Origin: Phenylobacterium sp.
GTDB taxonomy: Bacteria; Pseudomonadota; Alphaproteobacteria; Caulobacterales; Caulobacteraceae
Length of the DNA stretch: 39,575 nt
Direction: 5' to 3'
Assembly: GCF_025351295.1 (NCBI RefSeq)
Contig: NZ_JANXWD010000053.1
Coordinates: 1-39,575, forward strand
Both the position numbers and the translations under genes were made by a program. Shown one piece after another: positions 7,884-15,223 of the stretch; the first letter of the stretch is position 1; each line of letters opens with the position of its first letter. A model generated the notes under the pieces. That model was given only the letters and a program-made list of their open reading frames with translations. It did no database searches and was not told where the DNA came from.

Positions 7884-9491
7884 CTACCTCGGGTCGTAGG
7901 CTTCGGCGATTTCGGGGCGTTCGGCGACGGATTGGGGGAAGGTCGGTTCGTGGCGGGCGAGGGTGGCCTGTTCGAAGGCGTAGCCCAGCGCCAGCAGCCT
8001 GGCCTCCGACCAGGCCGGACCGATGAACGAGAGGGCCACCGGCAGGCCGGTGACATAGCCGGCCGGCACCACGAGGTGCGGATAGCCGGAGACCGCCGGC
8101 AGGCTGGACGGCGCGCCGGCCAGCCGGGTGCCGTTCACCGGGTCGACGATGCCGGTGGGGCCGCCGCCGGGCGCGACGATGGCGTCCAGCTGGTTGTCGG
8201 CCAGCATCTTGTCCAGCGCCGCGCGCGCCATCGTCCGGGCCTGGGCGCGCTTGGCCAGGTAGCCGGGATCGGTGAGCGGCGGCTTCTTGGCCGAGTCCTC
8301 GAAGATCTCCTGGGCGAACAGCGGCATCTCGCGGCCCTCGGCCTTGTCGAAGGCGATCAGGTCGTCGAGCGTGCGGGCCTTCACCGCCGCGGGCGTCGAG
8401 GCCAGGTAGGCGTCGATGGCGGCCTTGAACTCGATGCGCAGGCACTCGCCCTCCAGGTCGCCGATCTTCGACTGGGCGGCCTCGTCCGGCCCCTTGATCT
8501 CCACCAGCACCGCGCCCTGGTCGCGGAGCGATTTCAGCGCCGCCTCGAAGATTGCGTCAGCCTGCGGCGAGCGGCCCTTGTTGGGCGCCCAGACGCCGAG
8601 TCGCGCGCCCTTCAGCGCCCCGCGGTTGAGCGCGGCAAGGTAGTTGGACTTTTTGGCGTCGGCGTCCTTGGTGGCCGGGTCCAGCGGATCGCTGCCGGCC
8701 ATGACGGTGAGCAGGGCGGCGGCGTCGGCCACGGTGCGGGTCATCGGCCCGGCGGTGTCCTGCTCGGCGGAGATCGGCACGATGTAGGTGCGCGACACCA
8801 GGCCCACGGTCGGCTTCAGCCCCACCACCCCGTTCAGCGCCGCCGGGCAGGTGACCGAGCCGTCGGTCTCGGTGCCGATGGCGACCGCCGCCAGCCCCGC
8901 CGCCACCGCCGCGCCGGAGCCGGCGCTGGAGCCGCAGGACGAGCGGTCCAGGCCGTAGGGATTGCGCACCAGCCCGCCCACTGCGCTCCAGCCGCTGATC
9001 GACCGCGTGGAGCGGAAATTGGCCCACTCGGAGAGGTTGGTCTTGCCCAGGATCACCGCCCCGGCGTCGGTCAGCCGGCGCACCAGCGGCGCGTCGCGCT
9101 GCGGCACGTTGGCGGCCAGGGCCAGGGAGCCGGCCGTGGTGGCCGTGCCGTCCTGCGACTCGATGTTGTCCTTCAGCAGGATCGGCACGCCGTGCAGCGG
9201 GCCGCGCAGATGGCCGGCCCGGCGCTCGGCGTCCAGCTTGCGGGCGTCGGCCAGGGCGTGGGCGTTGAGCGCGATCACCGCGTTCAGCTTGGGGCCGGAC
9301 CTGTCGATCCGGTCGATGCGCAGGAGGTAGGCCTGGACCAGCTGCTCGGAGGTCACCCGCCCGTCGGTCATCGCCGCCTGCTGTTCGCCGGCCGAGGCGT
9401 AGGGGCTGAGCGCCTGGGCCCTTGGCTGCGCGCTGGCGCCCGTGGCGGCGGCGCAGGCGAGCGCCAGGGCGAGGGCGACGGACCGGATCAT
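7884..9491 (-). CDS. Secreted amidase (amidase signature family)
   Basis: A 535-residue amidase-signature enzyme that hydrolyses a carboxamide. Numbering from the chosen ATG at 9491, the Ser-cisSer-Lys triad is readable: Lys107 in GVPILLKDNI, Ser189 in SSCGSSAGSG, and nucleophile Ser212 in GTETDGSVTCPA. An N-terminal signal peptide (MIRSVALALALACAAATGASA) puts the enzyme in the periplasm or outside the cell. An upstream in-frame ATG at 9518 would add nine residues but gives a poorer signal peptide. Similar exported amidases in soil bacteria are often annotated as Glu-tRNA amidotransferase-like, but no gatB or gatC is near and the signal peptide argues against that role. The substrate is unknown. 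Confidence 0.9.
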   Translation of the reverse strand: MIRSVALALALACAAATGASAQPRAQALSPYASAGEQQAAMTDGRVTSEQLVQAYLLRIDRIDRSGPKLNAVIALNAHALADARKLDAERRAGHLRGPLHGVPILLKDNIESQDGTATTAGSLALAANVPQRDAPLVRRLTDAGAVILGKTNLSEWANFRSTRSISGWSAVGGLVRNPYGLDRSSCGSSAGSGAAVAAGLAAVAIGTETDGSVTCPAALNGVVGLKPTVGLVSRTYIVPISAEQDTAGPMTRTVADAAALLTVMAGSDPLDPATKDADAKKSNYLAALNRGALKGARLGVWAPNKGRSPQADAIFEAALKSLRDQGAVLVEIKGPDEAAQSKIGDLEGECLRIEFKAAIDAYLASTPAAVKARTLDDLIAFDKAEGREMPLFAQEIFEDSAKKPPLTDPGYLAKRAQARTMARAALDKMLADNQLDAIVAPGGGPTGIVDPVNGTRLAGAPSSLPAVSGYPHLVVPAGYVTGLPVALSFIGPAWSEARLLALGYAFEQATLARHEPTFPQSVAERPEIAEAYDPR

Positions 9492-9612
9492 GCTGCAAAC
9501 CCCCGAACTGCGGACCATGAGTTGTAGCGCGTCGGCGTCGGCGCGCCAGGGCGCCTTGCGCTAGGCTCCGGGCAGGCCTCTTCCTAGGGCGGACACGCGG
9601 AAGGAGGCCGCC

Positions 9613-11121
9613 ATGACCAAGATCTCCGAGGCGCGCCGGCTGGGCGGCTATGGCCTGGCGCTGGCCATGGTCGCGGGGGCGACCGTGCTGGCGATGGCGT
9701 TGCGCGAGCAGGCCGGCGTGGCCAACCTGTCGCTGGTGTTCGTGCTGCCGGTGGTGGTGGCCGCGGTGGCGTTCGGCTGGGGGCCGGCCCTGACCGCCGC
9801 GGTGTCCGGGGTCGCGGCCTACAACTTCTTCCTGGTGCCGCCGCTCTACACCTTCCGGGTGGCCGACCCCGCCAACGCCTGGGCGCTGGGGCTGCTGACG
9901 CTGGTGGGGGCGATCGCCAGCGGGGTGGCGGCGCAGTCGAGGCGGCGCGCGCTGGCGGCCCAGGCGGGGGCCGACCAGGCCGGCGCGGTGCAGGAACTGG
10001 CGCGGACCCTGATGGGGGCGGCCGACCGCGAGGCCGTCGCGCTGGCCTGCGCCGAGGCCCTGGCGCGGCTGTTCGGGGCGCCGGCGGTGGTGCTGGCCGA
10101 GGGGCCGGAGAGTGTCGAGCCGGGGACGCTGGAGCCCTTGGCCCTGGCCGGCGGGGCGGCCCTGGCCGGGGCGGACCGGGAGGCGGCGCGCTGGGCGCTG
10201 GCCAGCCGCCTGCCGACTCGGGGCGGCGCCTATCCGGTGAGCGAGGCGGCCTTCGACTTCTGGCCGGTGGTGACGCGCCGGCGGCAGGGCGCGGTGCTGG
10301 GGGTGGCGATCTCCGGCGGCGAGACCGGCCGGCCGGCCCAGCCCGAGCGGCTGGTCGAGGTGGTGGGCGCCTATCTGGCCGTGGCCCTGGACCGCGAGGC
10401 CCTGGCCGCCGAGGTGCTGGAGGCCCGCGTGGAGATGGCCGGCGAGCGGCTGAAGGGCGATCTGCTGGCCGCCGTGTCGCACGACCTGAAGACCCCGCTG
10501 TCGAGCGTGCTGTTCAGCCTGCAGAGCCTCCGGACCTTCGAGGCCGAGCACGACGCGGCGACGCGAGCGCAGCTGCTGGCGCTGGCCGAGACCGAGACCG
10601 CGCGGCTGGGCCGGCTGGTCGAGGACCTGCTGGACACCAACCGGCTGGATGCCGGGGCAGTGAGACCCCAGGCGGGGCCGCGGGCTGCGGCGGACCTGAT
10701 CGCCGCGGCCCTGGACCAGGCCGCGCCGGCCCTGGCCGGCCGGCGGGTGGAAACCGAGGCCGGCGGCGGCGCGCGGTCGCTGCGGGTGGACGCCGGGCTG
10801 TTCGAGAGCGCGCTCGCCAAGGTGCTGGAAAACGCCGGCCGCTATGGGCCGGAGGGCTCGCGGGTGCTGATCCGCACCGGCGGCGACGGCGACCACGGCT
10901 GGATCGAGGTGGAGGACGAGGGACCGGGCTTCGCCGGCGCCGTGGAGCCGCTGTTCGGGCGCTTCACGCGCGGCGTGGCGGGCGACGGACGGCCGCCCGG
11001 CCTGGGCCTGGGGCTCTCCATCGCGCGCGGGTTCATGACCGCCATGGGCGGACGCATCGAGGCCGGCAACCGCGAGGACGGGGTCGGCGCGCGGGTGCGT
11101 CTGATCGCGCCGGCCGCGTGA
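9613..11121 (+). CDS. KdpD-like sensor histidine kinase without the N-terminal KdpD/Usp domains
   Basis: A 502-residue membrane histidine kinase. Residues about 10-105 are a four-helix DUF4118 domain as in the membrane part of KdpD, including FGWGPALTAAVSGVAAYNFF. A GAF-like region follows, then a HisKA domain with phospho-accepting His290 in AAVSHDLKTPLSSV. The ATPase domain has Asn407 in the N box and glycine boxes DEGPGF and GLGLGLS. Full KdpD is about 900 residues with an N-terminal sensor and Usp domain; these are absent, and the strong AAGGAGG ribosome site at 9601-9607 shows that the gene really starts here. It forms an operon with a KdpE-like regulator. No kdpFABC potassium pump genes are in the window, so the signal and targets may differ from classical Kdp. 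Confidence 0.88.
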   Translation: MTKISEARRLGGYGLALAMVAGATVLAMALREQAGVANLSLVFVLPVVVAAVAFGWGPALTAAVSGVAAYNFFLVPPLYTFRVADPANAWALGLLTLVGAIASGVAAQSRRRALAAQAGADQAGAVQELARTLMGAADREAVALACAEALARLFGAPAVVLAEGPESVEPGTLEPLALAGGAALAGADREAARWALASRLPTRGGAYPVSEAAFDFWPVVTRRRQGAVLGVAISGGETGRPAQPERLVEVVGAYLAVALDREALAAEVLEARVEMAGERLKGDLLAAVSHDLKTPLSSVLFSLQSLRTFEAEHDAATRAQLLALAETETARLGRLVEDLLDTNRLDAGAVRPQAGPRAAADLIAAALDQAAPALAGRRVETEAGGGARSLRVDAGLFESALAKVLENAGRYGPEGSRVLIRTGGDGDHGWIEVEDEGPGFAGAVEPLFGRFTRGVAGDGRPPGLGLGLSIARGFMTAMGGRIEAGNREDGVGARVRLIAPAA

Positions 11122-11146
11122 CGAGGGCCGCATGACGAGGGCCGCA
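11119..11146 (+). repeat. 14-bp tandem duplication at the kinase-regulator junction
   Basis: The unit TGACGAGGGCCGCA occurs twice in a row at 11119-11132 and 11133-11146, starting at the kinase stop codon. The duplication creates an extra ATG at 11132 that opens a five-codon reading frame (MTRAA) ending at the TGA that overlaps the real regulator start at 11146. Without the duplication the kinase stop and the regulator start would be about ten bases apart. Confidence 0.8.
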
Positions 11147-11841
11147 TGAGCGGGGACCCGGCCACGGTGTTGGTGGTGGAGGACGACCTGAGCCTGGGCG
11201 TCGCCCTGGTCGCGACCCTGAAGGCGGCCGGCTATCGGCCCGTGCTGGCCCGCACGGCGTCGGAGGGGCTGCGCTGGTTCGCCCACTATGCGCCGGATAT
11301 CGTGCTGCTGGACCTGGGGCTGCCGGACCGCGACGGGCTCACGGTGATCGCCGACATCCGGGCGACGGCGGCGACCCCGATCGTGGTGCTGTCGGCCCGG
11401 AGCGCCGAGGCGATGAAGGTGCAGGCGCTGGACCTGGGCGCCGACGACTATGTGCCCAAGCCGTTCGGGGTCGAGGAGTTGCTGGCGCGGCTACGGGCCG
11501 GGCTGCGGCACGCGGTGCAGGCGCGCGGATCGGCGCCGGTGGTGCGCACCGCGGACCTCACGGTCGATCTGGGCCGGCGCCGCGTGACGCGGGGCGGGCG
11601 CGAGATTGCCCTGTCGCCCAAGGAGTACGACCTGCTGAGCGAGCTGGCGCTGAACCTCGGGCGCCCCGTGGCGCATGCGGACCTGCTGAAGGCGGTCTGG
11701 GGGTCGGAGCGGACCGACGTGCAGTACCTGCGGGTCTATGTGGGCCAGCTGCGCCGGCGGCTGGAGGAGCCGGCGGACGGGCCGCTGATCCGCAGCGAGC
11801 CGGGCATCGGCTACCGGCTGGCCGACCTGCCGGCGGCGTGA
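11146..11841 (+). CDS. kdpE: KdpE-like OmpR-family response regulator
   Basis: A 231-residue response regulator. The receiver domain has the acidic pocket Asp13/Asp14, phospho-acceptor Asp56 in LLDLGLPDRDG, Ser83 and Lys105 in DDYVPKPFGVEELLARLR. The last stretch is characteristic of KdpE. The C-terminal winged helix (residues about 130-228) includes LSPKEYDLLSELALNLGRPV and the Y-L-R-V-Y-V-G-Q-L-R-R-R-L recognition helix. It is encoded directly after its kinase. KdpE normally activates kdpFABC; that operon is not here, so the symbol marks family and not proven function. It converges with the next receiver gene across only four bases. Confidence 0.88.
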   Translation: MSGDPATVLVVEDDLSLGVALVATLKAAGYRPVLARTASEGLRWFAHYAPDIVLLDLGLPDRDGLTVIADIRATAATPIVVLSARSAEAMKVQALDLGADDYVPKPFGVEELLARLRAGLRHAVQARGSAPVVRTADLTVDLGRRRVTRGGREIALSPKEYDLLSELALNLGRPVAHADLLKAVWGSERTDVQYLRVYVGQLRRRLEEPADGPLIRSEPGIGYRLADLPAA

Positions 11842-11845
11842 GGCG

Positions 11846-12220
11846 TCAGCCGTCCAGGCCCGGCCGGCTGCTGGCCCTGGCGCAGGCAGCGGCCAGGGCG
11901 GTGGGGGAGATGGGCTTGTCGACCACCGCATTGCCGCCCAGCGCCGGGAGCAGGTCCGGGTTGCCGGTGACGTAGACCACCGGGACCTCGCCCATCTCGG
12001 CGGTGATCAGCGCCACCGCCTCGACCCCGGTGCCGGAGAGGATGCGATAGTCGGCGGTGATCAGGGCCGGGCGATGCGCCCTGGCGCAGGCCAGGGCATC
12101 CAGCGGACAGTCGGCGATGTCGAAGCTGCGGAACCCGAGGTCCCCGAGCAGCAGTTCCAGCTCAAGTGCTATCACTGGCTCGTCCTCGATGATGAGGACG
12201 TGTCCGCCGAACTCTTGCAC
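11846..12220 (-). CDS. Single-domain response regulator (CheY-like receiver)
   Basis: A 124-residue stand-alone receiver domain. It shows acidic residues in LIIEDEP, phospho-acceptor Asp57 in ALITADYRI, Thr85 in VVYVTG and Lys102 in DKPIS, so it should be phosphorylatable. With no output domain it probably acts by protein-protein contact or as a phosphate sink, as is common in alphaproteobacteria. The start is a GTG at 12220, preceded by GGTGAG. The 66 bases upstream are AT-rich relative to the neighbourhood and could hold its promoter. No kinase partner is adjacent on its own strand, although the KdpD/KdpE pair lies next to it. Confidence 0.85.
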   Translation of the reverse strand: MQEFGGHVLIIEDEPVIALELELLLGDLGFRSFDIADCPLDALACARAHRPALITADYRILSGTGVEAVALITAEMGEVPVVYVTGNPDLLPALGGNAVVDKPISPTALAAACARASSRPGLDG

Positions 12221-12286
12221 TGAAACTCACCCGACACTTGTATTTTGCACGCAATGCTAGAATTCGCGTGCCCTTGGCGCAAGGCC

Positions 12287-12631
12287 TCAGCTGTCGAGAT
12301 GTCTCCGGCGCGTCCGGTGCAGGTCGCGGGCCTCGCGGTCGCCGAAGTAGCGCATCGTCCTCACCAGCCCGCCGGCGTCGTCGTGGGTGTCCAGCCGGGT
12401 GTCGAATCCCATCAGGGTCAGGTTGGTGGCCACGCTGCGGCCGGCCTTCTCGGCCTCGGCGGCGGTGCGGAACCTGAGCGGCTCCATATGCGCCGCGTGG
12501 ACGCGCCAGGCGGTCCCCAGGCAATCGACGACGACGACCCGCTCGGCGGGCGGCGCGTCATGCGCCGGCTCCACGCGGGCGAGCGTCGCCCTGGAGAGCC
12601 GTCCCCCGACGGCGCTTTTGAGCTGGCTCAT
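12287..12631 (-). CDS. Small hypothetical protein
   Basis: A 114-residue protein of unknown function. The centre (VVVVDCLGTAWRVHAAHMEPLRF, then T-A-A-E-A-E-K-A-G-R-S-V-A-T-N-L) has the layout of short DUF2188-like domains: an aromatic-containing strand pair, then an 'F-x-T-x-x-E-A' helix. The C-terminus is basic (HRTRRRHLDS). The ATG at 12631 is preceded by GGTAGGA. It lies upstream of the receiver gene on the same strand and might be cotranscribed. I do not recognise a specific role. Confidence 0.6.
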   Translation of the reverse strand: MSQLKSAVGGRLSRATLARVEPAHDAPPAERVVVVDCLGTAWRVHAAHMEPLRFRTAAEAEKAGRSVATNLTLMGFDTRLDTHDDAGGLVRTMRYFGDREARDLHRTRRRHLDS

Positions 12632-12843
12632 GTCCTACCCCACCCGCTTGGCGTGGCCTGTGCGGGCCCGCGGCGCTTATCTCGGGACTGGTATAGGAAC
12701 TATGGTCAAGCTGTCGTAGCGCCTTCACCCAGGAGGCGAGCCGACGCGCTCGAACGGCGACTCAGGGGTCCAATCTCAGGATCCGGCTCGAAGCACGGTG
12801 CTAGACTCCGCCGAAAGAACAACGGCTTCGCGGGGAAATCGGA

Positions 12844-14424
12844 ATGCAGGGTTGGCGATGGGCGGCGGCGGTGGCAGGCGGGCTCGCGGCGGTCGCGGGT
12901 GTCTGCCAGGCCCAGATCTCGTCGACTGACGTCGCACCTGTGACGGTGGTCGGCGCGACGCCGATCGGTGGCGGCCTCGACAAGGACAAGATCGCCGCCC
13001 CGGTGCAGACCGCGACCGCCGACGGCATCGCGCGCAGCCATGCCCTGGACCTGACCGCGTTCATGACCCGCAAGCTGGCCGGGGTCTATGTCAACGACAT
13101 CCAGAACAACCCGCTGCAGCCGGACCTGAATTACCGCGGCTACACGGCCTCGCCGCTGCTGGGCACGCCGCAAGGCCTGTCGGTCTATGTGGACGGGATG
13201 CCGGTCAACCAGCCGTTCGGCGACGTGGTGAGCTGGGATCTGATCCCGCGCCAGGCCATCGCCAGCATCGCCCTGATGCCCGGCTCGAATCCGTTGTTCG
13301 GCCTCAACACCCTGGGCGGGGCGCTGTCGGTCCGCACCAAGGACGGGCTGAGCGCGCCGGGGTCGATGGCGCAGCTGGGCTATGGGTCCTACCACCGCCG
13401 CCTGCTGGAGGCCGAGACCGGCGGCGCAGCCGGCAATGGGGTGAACTGGTATCTCACCGGGACCGGGTTCAAGGACGGCGGCTGGCGCGACGCCTCGCCG
13501 TCGAACGCCGCGCAGCTGTTCGGCAAGCTGGGCTGGCGCGGGGCGGGCACGAACCTTGCGCTCAGCGGCGCCTACGCCAACACCGACCTGAACGGCGCCG
13601 GCCTGCAGGAACAGCGCTTCCTGGCCCGCGACCGGAGCAGCGTCTACACCAAGCCGGACATCACCCAGAACCGCTCCGGCCTGGTGAACTTCACCTTCGA
13701 GCATCAGCTGTCGCCGGCGCTGTCGGTCTCCGGCAATGCCGATTGGCGGCGGATCGAGACCCACACCTACAACGGCGACATCAACGACGACGCTCTGACG
13801 GAGGACGTCTACCAGCCGGACGCGGGGGAGACGGCGGCCAATACCCCGTTCCCGTCCTTGCGCTGCATCGCCGGGGCGCTGCTGAACACCGAGCCGAACG
13901 CGACATGCGACGGCCTGATCAACCGCACCGAGACCCGCCAGCATGAGGCGGGCGCCGCGGTCCAGGCGACCTACCGGTCGCGGCTCGCCGGGCGGGACAA
14001 CCAGCTCACCGTGGGCGGCGCCTACAACCAGAGCCACGCGCATTTCCGCCAGTCCTCGCAGTTCGGCTATCTGACGCCGGACCGGGGGGTGATCGGGGTC
14101 AGCGGGCCGGGCGCCTTCGCCGACGGCAGCCAGGCCTCGGAGACCGCCCAGGACGCCCGCGTCGACGTCACCGGCCGCACGCGCACCGCCAGCCTCTATG
14201 CCACCGACACCCTGGAACTGGCGGCCGGCCTGAACGTGACGCTGTCCGGCCGCTACGACGCCGACCGCATCCGGAACCGCGACGCGCTGACGCCGGGCGG
14301 CGGGCCGGGGTCGCTGGACGGGAGCTACCGCTTCAACCGGTTCAACCCGGTGATGACGGCTGCGCGACGCGATCCGGTCGCTCTGGACCCCCTGATCCAG
14401 GGCCACGGGCGGGTTTGGCATTAG
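12844..14424 (+). pseudogene. TonB-dependent receptor truncated at the 3' end
   Basis: The reading frame encodes a signal peptide (MQGWRWAAAVAGGLAAVAGVCQA), a plug domain (LSVYVDGMPVNQPFGDVVSWDLIP, then GLNTLGGALSVRTK) and the first part of an outer-membrane barrel. Homology stops abruptly after YRFNRFNPV at about 14352. In full receptors of this type that point begins the second half of the barrel, with roughly 200-300 more residues. What follows is about 25 unrelated residues to a TAG at 14424. The protein also lacks the terminal aromatic residue used for barrel assembly. I therefore read it as a gene that lost its 3' end by deletion. The first 500 codons show no other lesion, so the event may be recent. 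Confidence 0.8.
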
Positions 14425-14555
14425 CCATCCGTCATCCTCCGTAGGGGCTCGCCCCAACATGAAAGCCGCGGCCCGGTGTGATTGGCTAGAGATCGACCGG
14501 ACATGCGCAGTCCTCGATGGGCGACGCGATCCGGTCCTGAATCGGGAGGCGCGCC

Positions 14556-15023
14556 ATGCTGTTGAACGTGCTGGTGATCGACGACGACCGTTGCGTCCGG
14601 GCGGTGATCGCCTCGACCCTGACCCGTCTGGGCTACGAGGTCCGGATGGCCGAGGACAGCGGTCGGGGCGTCCGTCTCCTAGACGAAGCGCCCGCCGACC
14701 TCGTGATCGTCGACATCTCCACGCCACAGGTCGTTTCGATCGACCTCGTCGCGATGCTCAAGGCGCGCCACTATCCGCGCAAGGTCGTTGCGGTCTCAGG
14801 CGGCGGCCGGTTTGGCGGCGCCGAGGCCCTGCGCCGGGCCATGAATTGCGGCGCGGACGCTGCATTCCTGAAGCCGCTGAGCATGTCGGCGGTCGCTGAA
14901 ATCGTCGGGCGGCTGCTGGAGGAGCTGGACGGCGAACTGGTCCGAGGCCGCCGCACCAAGCCCTGCCGGCCGCCCGCGACCCCGCTCCGCAATCCAGCGA
15001 GTACGTCCACATCCCGGCGGTGA
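14556..15023 (+). CDS. Response regulator receiver protein
   Basis: A 155-residue receiver-domain protein. It has Asp9-Asp11 in VIDDDR, phospho-acceptor Asp53 in DLVIVDISTP, Ser81 in VAVSGGG and Lys106 in AAFLKPLSMSAV. After residue about 125 it has a basic, Pro/Ser/Thr-rich tail with no recognisable domain. A ribosome site (GGGAGG) precedes the ATG at 14556. The gene lies just downstream of the truncated receptor and just upstream of a broken second receiver copy, which overlaps its last codons in another frame. Its tail may be a by-product of that rearrangement. Confidence 0.75.
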   Translation: MLLNVLVIDDDRCVRAVIASTLTRLGYEVRMAEDSGRGVRLLDEAPADLVIVDISTPQVVSIDLVAMLKARHYPRKVVAVSGGGRFGGAEALRRAMNCGADAAFLKPLSMSAVAEIVGRLLEELDGELVRGRRTKPCRPPATPLRNPASTSTSRR

Positions 15024-15223
15024 TCGCCATCTCCGGCGGCGGCTTCATGTGCGGCATGGAAGTGCTGCACACGGCGTAGCTTCTGGGCGCCGACGCGATC
15101 ATGACGAAGCCGCTCAGCATGTCCGCGCTCCTGCAGGTCGCGGGGAAACTGCTCGAGGCGAAGGCTGCGGACAGGGCTCGCCGGCAGCGGCGCGGCGGCA
15201 AGGGATTCGGCCGCGCGGCGTAA
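14999..15223 (+). pseudogene. Second receiver-domain fragment with an in-frame stop
   Basis: In the frame starting near 14999 the DNA encodes the second half of a receiver domain: VHIPAVIAISGGGF, an in-frame TAG at 15077-15079, then LLGADAIMTKPLSMSALLQV. This closely parallels the end of the intact receiver just upstream (VVAVSGGG, KPLSMSAV), so it looks like a tandem duplicate that lost its first half, including the phospho-acceptor Asp, and gained a stop. The frame ends at the TAA at 15221, one base before the convergent protease gene. Confidence 0.75.

Noticed and set aside
8557..11286. A 909-codon minus-strand frame across the kinase
   Set aside because: It is antisense to the kinase and out of frame with the amidase, made mostly of Arg/Pro/Ala/Gly shadow codons; the plus-strand genes have full domain motifs.
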